From Streptomyces barringtoniae (GTDB taxonomy: Bacteria > Actinomycetota > Actinomycetes > Streptomycetales > Streptomycetaceae): 64,000 bases of DNA. Of this stretch, positions 53,760-62,351 are shown one piece after another. The DNA is taken from NCBI RefSeq assembly GCF_020819595.1, contig NZ_JAJHNP010000021.1:1-64000 (forward strand). The letters run 5' to 3'. How positions within the stretch are numbered: position 1 is the stretch's first letter; every line of letters begins with the position of its first letter. The translations under genes and the position numbers were made by a program. Under the pieces are notes generated by a model, which ran no database searches, was not told the DNA's origin, and was given only the letters and a program-made list of their open reading frames with translations.

Positions 53760-55025
53760 ATGGCCGCCACCCACAGGATCGCCGTCGGCGCCATGGTCGC
53801 CGCGGCCTGTGCCTCGTCGCTCGCCGCTTGCGCGACCGGCTCCCACGGTTCGAAGGAAGGAGCGCCCGGCCCGCAGAAGGCGGCCCCGGCGCCCCAGAGC
53901 GTGCTCCGGCTGATCGGTGACGGATCCACCGCGTACACCGGCTCTCAGCCGTATCTGCCCAGACCCGAGCGGCTGAAGCCCGGCCAGAAGCCCCCACAGT
54001 TCGTCGTGTTCTCCTGGGACGGCGCGGGCGAGGACAGCCAGAAGCTGTTCTCGCACTTCCGCAAGGTCGCCAAGGAGAACCACGCGACCATGACGTACTT
54101 CCTCAGCGGTGTGTACCTGCTGCCGAAGGAGAAGCGCGAGCTGTACAAGCCGCCGCAGCACGAGCCGGGCAGCTCCGACATCGGTTTCAACGACGAGAAG
54201 GGCATCGCCGACACCGTCAAGCAGGCACGGCTGGCCTGGCTGGAGGGCAATGAGATCGGCACGCACTTCAACGGCCACTTCTGCGGGCCCAACGGCGGGG
54301 TCGGCACCTGGTCGGTGGACGAGTGGAAGAGCGAGATCGCCCAGGCCAAGCAGTTCGTGAAGACCTGGAAGACCAACACCGGCATGAAGAAGTCGGCCCC
54401 GCTGCCCTTCGACTACGACAAGGAGCTGATCGGCGCCCGCACCCCCTGCCTGGAGGGCCAGAAGAACTTCATGCAGGCGGCCCGCGAGCTGGGCTTCCGC
54501 TATGACTCCAGCGGGGTCAACAACCAGGTATGGCCCAAGATGAAGGACGGCCTGTGGGACCTGTCGATGCAGCTGGTGCCTTTCCCCGGCCACACCTATG
54601 AGCAGCTGACCATGGACTACAACTTCATGGTCAACCAGTCCGGCACCGAGACCCAGGGGGATCCGGACAAGTTCGACTACTGGGGCGACCAGATGCGCGA
54701 CGGCCTGATCGAGGGCTTCTACCGGGCCTACGACGGCAACCGCGCCCCGCTGATCATCGGCAACCACTTCGAGTCCTGGAACGGTGGCACCTACATGCGC
54801 GCCGTCGAGGACACGGTGAAGGAGGTGTGCAACAAGCCGGACGTGCGATGTGTCTCCTTCCATCAGCTGGTCGACTGGCTGGACGCCCAGGACCCGAAGA
54901 CCCTGGAGAGGCTGCGCACTCTGGAGGTGGGCAAGGCGCCCAGGCAGGGCTGGGCGGCCTTCCTCTCCGGCCGCCCGGCCCCGGCGCCCAAGGGCGTGCC
55001 CGGGGCGCCTGCGGTCAAGCAGTAG
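53760..55025 (+). CDS. Polysaccharide deacetylase-like lipoprotein
   Basis: 421 residues. Lipoprotein signal with lipobox LAAC (VAAACASSLAACATG). The mature enzyme region opens FVVFSWDGAGEDS, where NodB-type deacetylases have their catalytic Asp, and shows the H-x3-H metal pair in EIGTHFNGHFCG, followed by ARTPCLEGQ and NHFESWNGGTYM late. It may deacetylate a cell-wall or extracellular glycan. ATG 53760 follows GAAGAAGG. It is divergent from the transporter fusion. Confidence 0.85.
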   Translation: MAATHRIAVGAMVAAACASSLAACATGSHGSKEGAPGPQKAAPAPQSVLRLIGDGSTAYTGSQPYLPRPERLKPGQKPPQFVVFSWDGAGEDSQKLFSHFRKVAKENHATMTYFLSGVYLLPKEKRELYKPPQHEPGSSDIGFNDEKGIADTVKQARLAWLEGNEIGTHFNGHFCGPNGGVGTWSVDEWKSEIAQAKQFVKTWKTNTGMKKSAPLPFDYDKELIGARTPCLEGQKNFMQAARELGFRYDSSGVNNQVWPKMKDGLWDLSMQLVPFPGHTYEQLTMDYNFMVNQSGTETQGDPDKFDYWGDQMRDGLIEGFYRAYDGNRAPLIIGNHFESWNGGTYMRAVEDTVKEVCNKPDVRCVSFHQLVDWLDAQDPKTLERLRTLEVGKAPRQGWAAFLSGRPAPAPKGVPGAPAVKQ

Positions 55026-55028
55026 GCT

Positions 55029-56021
55029 TCACACGGCAGTTGTGACCCCCGCGCCGAGGTTTTCGCCGAGCACGAAGGCGGGGTCGATCTGCGCCGCCAG
55101 GTCGGCCCCGGTGCGCTCGTTGCCCCACGCCTCGGCGTTCTTCAGGTGGAAGTGCACCATCTGGCGGGTGTAGCGCTCCCAGTCCCGCAGTTCGTAGGTG
55201 GCGTCGGCGGCGGCCCGCAGGGTGTGCAGGGCGCTGGCGTTGGCCTCCTCCAGCAGATCGAACCGGGGCGGCCGGCCCTTCTCCATGGCGCGCACCCAGT
55301 CCGAGCGGCCGACGGTCACGAGCAGGTCGTCCCCGACCTCCGCGCGCAGGAAGTCGATGTCGTCCTGCTCCTGGATCTTGTTGCCGACGACCTTCAGCGA
55401 TACGCCGAAGTCGCGGGCGTACTCCTTGTACTGGCGATAGACGGAGACCCCCTTCCGGGTCGGCTCGGCGACGAGGAACGTCATGTCGAAGCGGGTGAAC
55501 ATGCCGGAGGCGAAGGAGTCCGAACCGGCGGTCATGTCGACCACCACGTACTCGTCGGGGCCGTCGACGAGGTGGTTCAGGAACAGCTCCACCGCTCCCG
55601 TCTTGGAGTGGTAGCAGGCGACCCCCAGGTCGGCGTCCGTGAAGGGGCCGGTGACCATCAAACGGACGGCGCCGCCGTCGAGTTCCACCGGCCGCGCGCA
55701 GGCGTCGTAGACCGGATTCGGCTCGCGCACCCGGACCAGCCGCGAACCCGCGCCGGGCGGGGTCGTCTTGATCATCGTGGCGGCGGAGGCGATGCGCGGG
55801 TTGCTGCCGCGCAGATAGTCCTTGATCAGCGGCAGCCGTTCGCCCATGGCGGGCAGCGCGGCGGCCTCCGCCTCGTCGAGGCCGAGTGCGGGCCCGAGGT
55901 GCTGGTTGATGTCCGCGTCGACGGCGACCACCGGGGCGCCGGCCGCCACGAGGTGGCGGATGAAGAGGGAGGAGAGCGTGGTCTTGCCGCTGCCGCCCTT
56001 CCCGACGAAAGCAATTTTCAT
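55029..56021 (-). CDS. CooC/ParA-like P-loop ATPase
   Basis: 330 residues. Starts MKIAFVGKGGSGKTTLSSLF, a CooC-type P-loop with signature lysine, followed by VVAVDADINQHLGPALG, VVVDMTAGSDSFASGMFTRF and VVGNKIQEQDD. CooC proteins load nickel in some bacteria; no nickel enzyme is seen nearby, so the partner is unknown. ATG 56021 is preferred to the TTG and GTG codons just before it. The stop is 3 nt from the end of the deacetylase gene. Confidence 0.87.
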   Translation of the reverse strand: MKIAFVGKGGSGKTTLSSLFIRHLVAAGAPVVAVDADINQHLGPALGLDEAEAAALPAMGERLPLIKDYLRGSNPRIASAATMIKTTPPGAGSRLVRVREPNPVYDACARPVELDGGAVRLMVTGPFTDADLGVACYHSKTGAVELFLNHLVDGPDEYVVVDMTAGSDSFASGMFTRFDMTFLVAEPTRKGVSVYRQYKEYARDFGVSLKVVGNKIQEQDDIDFLRAEVGDDLLVTVGRSDWVRAMEKGRPPRFDLLEEANASALHTLRAAADATYELRDWERYTRQMVHFHLKNAEAWGNERTGADLAAQIDPAFVLGENLGAGVTTAV

Positions 56022-56113
56022 GTTCACCAACGGTAGTCGGTTGATAGCTGTGCGTGCCGTGCGGAAGTGAAGAAGACCACTCCTTCGAGGGGTCTGCCGA
56101 CGGGGTGCGTAGT

Positions 56114-56133
56114 GTCGTACTCATGAGTACGAC
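56114..56133. promoter_or_regulatory. 20-bp perfect palindrome over a start codon
   Basis: Halves GTCGTACTCA and TGAGTACGAC meet in the middle; the ATG at 56123 lies at the centre. It could be an operator that controls a leaderless transcript (TAGTGT at 56110-56115 is a good -10). Confidence 0.5.
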
Positions 56134-56947
56134 AGGCGCGAACGCCGACCCGCTCGCGGCCCTGGGCTCGCTGCCCGGCGTGGCCGACTCCGTGGAATCC
56201 GTGCGCAAGGCCGTGGACCGGGTCTACGGGCACCGGATCATGCGGCGCCGCAGCGCCGCGATCACCTCCGAGGCGGCCCTGCGCGGTGCCCGCGGCTCGG
56301 CGGCGCTGTCCGGGGCCGACTGGGCCCTGGAGGAGGTGCGGCGGCGTACCGACTTCGGCGGTGACGCCGAGGCGCGGGCCATGGGCGCGGCCCTCAGGCT
56401 GTCGGCGGAGGCGGGGCAGCTGCTGTCCGTCTGGCGGCAGTCGCCCCTGAGGGTGCTGGCCCGGCTGCACCTGGTGGCCGCGGCGAGCAAGGACGAGGAG
56501 GTCGGCAGGCCGCGCCAGGCCGGCGAGATGGTGGACGAACCGCTGATCGAGCTGCCACTGCCGGACGCCCGGGAGGTCTCCGGCCGACTGGAGGGGCTGG
56601 CGGACCTGATCATCGCCGGGTCTTCCGCACCCGCGCTGGTCACGGCCGCCGTGGTGCACGGCGAGCTGCTCGCACTACGGCCCTTCGTGTCCCACAACGG
56701 CCTGATCGCGCGCGCGGCCGAGCGGATCGTGCTGATCGGCAGCGGCCTGGACCCGAAGGCGATCTGCCCGGCCGAGGTCGGCCACGCCGAACTGGGCCGC
56801 GCCTCCTATCTGGCGGCGCTGGAGGGGTACGTCTCCGGCACCCCCGAGGGCATGGCGGCCTGGATCGCGCACTGCGGCCGGGCGGTCGAACTGGGTGCGC
56901 GCGAGTCGACGGCGGTGTGTGAGGCGCTTCAGCGCGGCGCGGCCTGA
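56123..56947 (+). CDS. Degenerate Fic-like protein
   Basis: 274 residues. The segment LRPFVSHNGLIARAAERIVL aligns with the Fic motif HPFxxGNGRxxR, but the catalytic His is Arg, the G is H and the R is L. Adenylylation is therefore unlikely. The upstream helices (ALLRGA, EEVRRRTDFGGDAEARAMGAAL, MVDEPLIELPLPD) fit a Fic fold. Corresponds to Rv3662c. Leaderless start suspected. Confidence 0.75.
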   Translation: MSTTGANADPLAALGSLPGVADSVESVRKAVDRVYGHRIMRRRSAAITSEAALRGARGSAALSGADWALEEVRRRTDFGGDAEARAMGAALRLSAEAGQLLSVWRQSPLRVLARLHLVAAASKDEEVGRPRQAGEMVDEPLIELPLPDAREVSGRLEGLADLIIAGSSAPALVTAAVVHGELLALRPFVSHNGLIARAAERIVLIGSGLDPKAICPAEVGHAELGRASYLAALEGYVSGTPEGMAAWIAHCGRAVELGARESTAVCEALQRGAA

Positions 56948-57279
56948 GAAAGAGTCCCTGAAACGGGTTGCGGCGGTACGAGTCCTCGTACCGCCGCTGG
57001 CATGCCCGCCGGGTTACCAAGCGTCCTCGATATGTGCCCATCAGGTCGGGGTCTTTGCCCGTCACCTGGTGCTGCTGGCCCGTAATCGACGGGTCGACGT
57101 CGCGTGGGTGCCCGGTGTTCATGCGAGGTCCGTGGGCCAAGTGCGTAGTTGTAGGTGATCCTCTCGGATTTCCTTTGGTCTCGCGGGCCTACGTTCTTTG
57201 TACCGCGAGCCCCACGGAAGCGGAACCCCAGCCCGCACTTCTTTACTTTCGGCACGAAAAAGGGCGGAACGGGCGCCGG
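56948..57279. other. Intergenic region with terminator, otherwise unexplained
   Basis: The start holds the terminator at 56970. The rest (about 57000-57280) has no protein-like frame. A CTCGCGG/CCGCGAG dyad near 57179-57208 may end the leftward HAD transcript. Confidence 0.45.
56970..56997. terminator. Hairpin after the Fic-like gene
   Basis: Perfect 13-bp arms GCGGCGGTACGAG/CTCGTACCGCCGC with a 2-nt loop, 22 nt after the stop codon. Confidence 0.82.
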
Positions 57280-58098
57280 TCAGGCGGTGCTCCGGCGTCG
57301 GCTGGCGTACCAGACGAGGCCGGCGGTCGCGGCCGCCGCTCCTATGGCCGCCGCCGCGACCAGTGCCGGCCGCGGCGGGACGGAGAACGAGGGAAGCCGC
57401 TTCTTCAGCGGGACGGGCCGGCGGAACTCCAGAACCGGCCACCCGCGCGCGAGTGCCTCGCGGCGCAGGGCGCGGTCCGGGTTCACCGCGTGCGGGTAGC
57501 CGACCGCCTGGAGCATGGGCAGATCGGTCGCCGAGTCGCTGTAGGCGTAGCAGCGGTCGAGGTCGTAGCCCTCGGACACGGCCAGCTCCCGGACCGCCTC
57601 GGCCTTGGTCGGGCCGTAGGCGTAGTACTCCACCTCCCCGGTGAAGCAGCCGTCTTCGCCGACGACCATGCGCGTGGCCACCACCCGGTCCGCACCGAGC
57701 AGTTCGCCGACGGGCTCGACCACCTCGGCGCCCGAGGTCGACACGATCACCACGTCCCGGCCGGCCGAGTGGTGCTCCTCGATGAGGGAGGCGGCCTCGT
57801 CGTAGATGATCGGGTCGATCAGGTCGTGCAGGGTCTCGGCGACGATCTCCCGCACCTGCTGCACGTTCCAGCCGCGGCACATGGCCGACAGATACTCGCG
57901 CATGCGCTCCATCTGGTCGTGATCCAGGCCGCCGGCCAGGAAGACGAACTGGGCATATGCAGTGCGCAGCGCGGCCCTGCGGTTGATCAGCCCGCCTTGG
58001 TAGAAGGACTTGCTGAAGGTGAGGGTGCTCGACTTCGCAATGACCGTCTTGTCCAGGTCAAAGAAGGCTGCTGCGCGAGGCAAGGAGTGGTTTTCCAC
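57280..58098 (-). CDS. HAD-IB phosphatase with C-terminal anchor
   Basis: About 272 residues. HAD motif I FFDLDKTV, motif II VIVSTSGAEVV, motif III YAYSDSATDLPML: the SerB/CicA-like IB class. The C-terminus has a membrane span (LVAAAAIGAAAATAGLVWYA) and a basic end. Counterpart of Rv3661. GTG 58098 is preferred because TATGCT ends 7 nt upstream, the leaderless pattern; ATG 58110 would lie inside that box. Confidence 0.9.
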   Translation of the reverse strand: MENHSLPRAAAFFDLDKTVIAKSSTLTFSKSFYQGGLINRRAALRTAYAQFVFLAGGLDHDQMERMREYLSAMCRGWNVQQVREIVAETLHDLIDPIIYDEAASLIEEHHSAGRDVVIVSTSGAEVVEPVGELLGADRVVATRMVVGEDGCFTGEVEYYAYGPTKAEAVRELAVSEGYDLDRCYAYSDSATDLPMLQAVGYPHAVNPDRALRREALARGWPVLEFRRPVPLKKRLPSFSVPPRPALVAAAAIGAAAATAGLVWYASRRRSTA

Positions 58099-58148
58099 GC
58101 CCCTGAGCATAGGCGCCCACCATTCGGCGTAAGGTGGGGCGTGTGGGT

Positions 58149-58175
58149 TTGCCTGAGAGGGCTCTCGGGTACACC
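58149..58175 (+). promoter_or_regulatory. Candidate promoter of the 6C RNA
   Basis: TTGCCT (58149-58154) and TACACC (58170-58175) are 15 nt apart. The short dyad GAGAGGGCTCTC lies in the spacer and may bind a regulator. Expected start about 58182. Confidence 0.4.
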
Positions 58176-58181
58176 ATGGAA

Positions 58182-58285
58182 GTCACGGATCGTTCGCGAC
58201 CGTGCTAACCCGGTCCGACTCCTCCCCCCCCGAGTCGGCCGTGGGGACGACCCCCGCTCTCCCCCCCGGCGGGGGTCGTCGCATG
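58182..58285 (+). ncRNA. 6C small RNA
   Basis: Two consecutive hairpins whose loops are runs of C. Hairpin 1: CCGACTC/GAGTCGG (58215-58238) with 8 C in the loop. Hairpin 2: GACGACCCCCGC/GCGGGGGTCGTC (58246-58280) with 7 C in the loop, also the terminator. This is the 6C RNA architecture of high-GC Gram-positive bacteria. The position between the HAD gene and ssd is the same as that of B11/6C in M. tuberculosis (between Rv3660c and Rv3661). The C-rich loops probably pair with G-rich ribosome binding sites. Ends are estimates. Confidence 0.85.
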
Positions 58286-58702
58286 TCCGGACGGGTTTTT
58301 CGCCTTCCTCCCCTTTCCTCGCACGACCGCGGATCGGTACGGCGCTGCCGAGGCCGCCGCTTCGGCGCGCCCATGATCAGTTACTCACGGTAATCATCAC
58401 GCTGCTCTGTGGAAGTCGCACACGGATCGGTACAGAGGTCACTGGTATGGGTGACGGCGATATTCACAGACCCCGCGTTGTCCACAGTTTTCGACCAAGA
58501 TCCACATGATTTCGCGGATCGCTGCACCGTGATTCCAGCGCGCTCGGCCACGACGAGTTCATGGCCGGTTCCGATTGCCGGAGCGCCTATGGCCGGTTTC
58601 TGTCGGCCGTTCATATGGGGGGCCGCTTGCCGGTTCTTCACACCTTTGGGAATCGCGTGGCCGCAGGGGCTGCGCGGCCCACGCAGCGAAGGGGGAACAC
58701 CC
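58286..58702. other. Gap before ssd with a DnaA-box match
   Basis: About 417 nt without a gene. TTGTCCACA at 58478-58486 is a perfect match to the Streptomyces DnaA-box consensus, and weaker relatives (ATCCACA at about 58501) follow. The leader of the pilus cluster should lie here. Confidence 0.45.
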
Positions 58703-59809
58703 ATGACCGCAGCCGTCACCCACGACCCGCCGGCCGGCTCCCCGGACCGGCCCGCCAGGCCGCTCATCGTCACCGAGGACGCGGAACTCCTGGACGACCT
58801 GCTGCGCCTGTGCGCGGCCGCCGGCGCCACGCCCGAGGTGCACCACGGCGTTCCCGAACACGGCGACGGCTGGGAGGCGGCCCCGCTGGTGCTCGTCGGC
58901 GACGACGCAGCCCGCCGGATCGGCGGGGCCACGCGTCGGCGCGGAGTGGTGCTGGTCGGCCGTGACCAGGACGACCCGGGGGTGTGGAAACGCGCCGTCG
59001 AGATCGGCGCCGACCACGTCCTGATGCTTCCCGACGGCGAGCAGTGGCTCGTCGACCGCATCGCCGACGTCGCCGAAGGAGTCGGCCGCCCGGCCCTCAC
59101 CGTCGGGGTGATCGGCGGCCGCGGCGGGGCCGGCGCCTCCACGCTCGCGTGCGCGCTCGCCGTCACCTCCGCGCGCGAGGGACTGCGCACGCTCCTCGTG
59201 GACGCCGATCCGCTCGGCGGCGGACTCGACGTACTCCTCGGCGGCGAGAGCGTCGACGGACTGCGCTGGCCCGCCTTCGCCGCCTCCCGCGGCCGGGTCG
59301 GAGGCGGCGCCCTGGAGGAGTCGCTGCCCGAACTGCACTCCCTTCGGGTGCTGAGCTGGGACCGCGGGGACTGCGTCGCCGTCCCGCCGCAGGCGGTGCG
59401 CGCGGTGCTCGCCGCGGCCCGCCGGCGCGGCGGCACGGTCGTGGTGGACCTGCCCCGCCGCCTCGACGACGGGGTCGCCGAAGTCCTCGCCCAGCTCGAC
59501 CTGGCACTGCTCGTCGTCCCCGCCGAACTGCGCGCGGTCGCGGCCGCCGGGCGGGTCGCCTCCGCCGTCGGCATGGTGGTGCGCGACCTGCGCGTGGCGG
59601 TACGCGGGCCGTACGCGCCGGGCCTGGACGACCAGGAGGTGGCCCGGTTGCTCCGCCTGCCGCTGGCCGGCGAGGTGCCGGTCGACCCGCCGCTGCTGCG
59701 CCCGCGGGGCGGCGCGAAAGCCCCGGGCGCGACCGGACGCGGCCCGCTCGCCCGCTTCTGTACGAACTTCTGGGAGCGCGCGCTGGTCGAGGCCGGAGGA
59801 GCCCCATGA
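58703..59809 (+). CDS. ssd: Ssd-like septum-site/ pilus-locus ATPase
   Basis: 368 residues. N-terminal receiver-like region (RPLIVTEDAELLDDLLRLC, VVLVGRDQDDPGVWKRAVEIG), then a MinD/CpaE-like ATPase with deviant P-loop VIGGRGGAGASTLACALA and LLVDADPLGGGLDVLLGG. Equivalent to Rv3660c (Ssd), first gene of the tad cluster. It may localise the pilus machine or influence septation. ATG 58703 has GGGGG upstream; the stop overlaps the next start (ATGA). Confidence 0.88.
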   Translation: MTAAVTHDPPAGSPDRPARPLIVTEDAELLDDLLRLCAAAGATPEVHHGVPEHGDGWEAAPLVLVGDDAARRIGGATRRRGVVLVGRDQDDPGVWKRAVEIGADHVLMLPDGEQWLVDRIADVAEGVGRPALTVGVIGGRGGAGASTLACALAVTSAREGLRTLLVDADPLGGGLDVLLGGESVDGLRWPAFAASRGRVGGGALEESLPELHSLRVLSWDRGDCVAVPPQAVRAVLAAARRRGGTVVVDLPRRLDDGVAEVLAQLDLALLVVPAELRAVAAAGRVASAVGMVVRDLRVAVRGPYAPGLDDQEVARLLRLPLAGEVPVDPPLLRPRGGAKAPGATGRGPLARFCTNFWERALVEAGGAP

Positions 59810-60996
59810 CCCTCCCCGGACTCGACATCGCGGACGGCGCGGCCCTGCTCGACGGCGTCCGGCGCCGGCTGGCCGAGAGCGGCGCCGAACCCACCCCCGC
59901 GCGCGTGGCCCAGGCCCTGCGCGAACAGGGCCGGGTGCTCGGCGACGCCGAAGTCCTCGGCGCGGCCCGGCAGCTGAGGTCCGAACTCGTCGGCACCGGT
60001 CCACTGGAGCCGCTGCTCGCCGACCCGGACGTCACCGACGTCCTGGTGTCCGCCCCCGACCGGGTGTGGGTGGACCGCGGTGGCGGGCTGGAGCTGACCT
60101 CTGTGACCTTCCCCGACGCGGCGGCCGTACGACGCCTCGCGCAGCGGCTGGCCGCGGTGGCCGGACGCCGGCTGGACGACGCCCGGCCGTGGGCGGACGC
60201 CCGGCTGCCCGACGGCACCCGGCTGCACGCGGTGCTGCCCCCGGTCGCCGTCGGCTGCACCTGCCTGGCCCTGCGGGTCGTACGGCCCCGGGCGTTCACT
60301 CTGGAAGAACTGGTCGAGGCGGGCACGGTGCCGCCCGGCGGCGACCGCATCCTGCGGGCGCTGCTCACGGCCCGGCTGTCCTTCCTCGTCAGCGGCGGCA
60401 CCGGAAGCGGCAAGACGACCCTGCTCAGCGCCCTGCTGGGGCTGGTGGGGGCGGGCGAGCGGATCGTGCTCGCCGAGGACTCGGCCGAACTGCGCCCCGA
60501 CCATCCGCATGTCGTCCGGCTGGAGACCCGGCCCGCCAACCAGGAGGGCGCGGGCCTGGTCACCCTGGAGGACCTCGTCCGGCAGGCACTGAGGATGCGG
60601 CCCGACCGGCTGGTCGTCGGAGAGGTCCGCGGCCCCGAGGTCGTGCATCTGCTGGCGGCCCTCAACACGGGCCATGAAGGCGGCTGTTGCACCGTCCACG
60701 CCAACGCCGCCGGAGACGTCCCGGCCCGCCTGGAGGCGCTGGCCACGGCCGCCGGACTCGACCGGGCCGCGCTGCACAGCCAGCTCTCGGCCGCGCTCTC
60801 CGTGGTCGTCCATCTCGTACGGGGCCGGTCCGGGCGGCGCCGGATCGCCGAGGTGCACGTGCTGGAGCGGGACGCCACGGGGCTGGTCCACACGGTGCCG
60901 GCCCTGCGCTGGGGCGAGCGGGCCTTCGCACGGGAGCGGGGCTGGGTGCGGCTGCGCCAACTGCTCGGTGCGGCGGACGAGTTCGAGGGCGCGTGA
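59806..60996 (+). CDS. tadA: CpaF/TadA-type secretion ATPase
   Basis: 396 residues. Hexameric motor for pilus assembly. Walker A VSGGTGSGKTTLLSALL, Asp box IVLAEDSAELRPDHPHVV, Walker B VVGEVRGPEVVHLL and His box LNTGHEGGCCTVHANAAGDV are all present. N-terminal helical region resembles other actinobacterial CpaF proteins. Coupled to ssd by ATGA. Confidence 0.93.
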   Translation: MTLPGLDIADGAALLDGVRRRLAESGAEPTPARVAQALREQGRVLGDAEVLGAARQLRSELVGTGPLEPLLADPDVTDVLVSAPDRVWVDRGGGLELTSVTFPDAAAVRRLAQRLAAVAGRRLDDARPWADARLPDGTRLHAVLPPVAVGCTCLALRVVRPRAFTLEELVEAGTVPPGGDRILRALLTARLSFLVSGGTGSGKTTLLSALLGLVGAGERIVLAEDSAELRPDHPHVVRLETRPANQEGAGLVTLEDLVRQALRMRPDRLVVGEVRGPEVVHLLAALNTGHEGGCCTVHANAAGDVPARLEALATAAGLDRAALHSQLSAALSVVVHLVRGRSGRRRIAEVHVLERDATGLVHTVPALRWGERAFARERGWVRLRQLLGAADEFEGA

Positions 60997-61064
60997 GAGA
61001 GACCGGCGAGAGACCGGCTGCGAGAGCAACCAAGAGACAACCGAGAGAGCAACCGAAAGGGCGA

Positions 61065-61985
61065 GTGAGAGAGGTGACGGAAGTGATCGGCGGGATCGGT
61101 GAGACGTCCATGGGTGCGGCGCTGATCTGTCTCGGCGCGCTGGTCTGGCTGCTGGGCGGACGGCACTACGGAATGCGGCGGGCGCGGCTGCTGCTCGCGG
61201 GCGGCGGAGTGGTGACGAACGGTCCTCCCTCCTGGGACCAGGCCCTCGCGGACCTACGAAGGCTGCGTGGCCGGCTGGGGGCCGAGTGGTGGGCGCTCGC
61301 GGCCGGCCTGCTGCTCGGGCTGCTGGGGACCTCGGTGATTCCGGTCGTCGCGGGGGCGGCCGGGGTGCCGGTGCTGCGCCGGGTGCGGCTGGCCCGGCAG
61401 GCCCGGCGGGTCCGGGAGCGGAGGGCGGACGCGGTGATCGCCCTGTGCGGGGCGCTCGCCGGGGAGGTTCGCGCCGGACGACAGCCGGGAGAAGCGCTGC
61501 TGCGCGCGGCGCGGGACTCCGGCGGGCTCGGCGAGGCGCAGGCGGCCGTGGTCGCGGCGGCGCGGTTCGGCGGGGACGTGCCGGGCGCACTCACCGCGGC
61601 GGCCCGGCAGCCGGGTGCCGAGGGCCTGCTCGGGCTCGCCGCCTGCTGGCGGGTGGCCGTGGACCGGGGTGCAGGGCTCGCGGCGGGCCTGGACCGGCTG
61701 GAGGCGGCCCTGCGCGCCGAGCGCGACCAGCGCGCCGACCTGCGCGCCCAGTTGGCGGGTGCCCGGGCGACCACGGTGCTGCTCGCCGTGCTCCCCGCCC
61801 TCGGCCTGGTCCTCGGGTCCGCCATGGGCGCGGCCCCGCTCCACGTCCTGCTCCACACGGGCGTCGGCCTCGGCTGCCTGGCGATCGGGTCCGTCTTCGA
61901 GGCGGCCGGGATGTGGTGGGCCGTGGGGATCGTGCGGGGAGCGGGAGAGGGGGCGGGAGCGAGGGCGAGGGCGGAGGCGGGCTGA
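61065..61985 (+). CDS. tadB: TadB-type inner-membrane pilus protein
   Basis: About 306 residues from GTG 61065 (GAAAGGG upstream; GTG 60993 overlapping the tadA stop is an alternative). Hydrophobic start (SMGAALICLGALVWLLGG, LAAGLLLGLLGTSVIPVVAG), a cytosolic GspF/T2SSF-like helical domain (ALLRAARDSGGLGEAQAAVV, LAGARATTVLLAVLPALGL) and two final spans. Works with TadC as platform of the pilus machine. The tail is Ala/Arg/Gly rich and merges into repetitive sequence. Confidence 0.86.
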   Translation: MREVTEVIGGIGETSMGAALICLGALVWLLGGRHYGMRRARLLLAGGGVVTNGPPSWDQALADLRRLRGRLGAEWWALAAGLLLGLLGTSVIPVVAGAAGVPVLRRVRLARQARRVRERRADAVIALCGALAGEVRAGRQPGEALLRAARDSGGLGEAQAAVVAAARFGGDVPGALTAAARQPGAEGLLGLAACWRVAVDRGAGLAAGLDRLEAALRAERDQRADLRAQLAGARATTVLLAVLPALGLVLGSAMGAAPLHVLLHTGVGLGCLAIGSVFEAAGMWWAVGIVRGAGEGAGARARAEAG

Positions 61986-62351
61986 AGGTGAGCGGGGCGG
62001 TGTTCGGGAGCGGGCGCGCGCGAGGGACGCGCCGGCCAGAGCATCCGAGGTCCAGAGCATCCGGGGTCCGGAGCATCCGGGGTCCGGAGCATCCGGGGTC
62101 CGGAGCATTCGGGGTGGCGAGCTGCGGTGCGTGGGCCGGGAGGTTCGGGGGCTGATGGCGGACCGGTAGGTGCGGGGCGGTGGTAGGAGGCGGGATATGT
62201 GGGACCTGGAGGCCGGAGCGTGCGAGGGGGCCTGCGGGCAAGGGCGTGCGGAGCTGGGAGTGATCAGCGGGGGAGCGGAGCGGAGTGGCGTGTGCGGGAC
62301 AGGGTGCATGACGGGGCGGGTCGGCTGGGGCGAGTGGCGAGAGCGGGCGGT
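61986..62351. other. Repeat-bearing gap inside the tad cluster
   Basis: 366 nt between tadB and tadC without a supported gene, unlike the tight overlaps elsewhere in the cluster. It holds the 16-bp tandem repeat at 62037-62116. Confidence 0.55.
62037..62116. repeat. Five tandem copies of a 16-bp unit
   Basis: Unit CGGAGCATCCGGGGTC, five copies with a few changes at the outer ones. The 16-bp period shifts frame each unit, so it is not translated. Confidence 0.88.

Noticed and set aside
58141..58185. TPP-type riboswitch suggested by CTGAGAGGG
   Set aside because: No second conserved TPP arm and no thiamine gene; the stretch fits the 6C RNA promoter instead.
58381..61590. 1069-residue minus-strand frame over the tad genes
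   Set aside because: Arg/Pro/Ser/Ala shadow of ssd, tadA and tadB.
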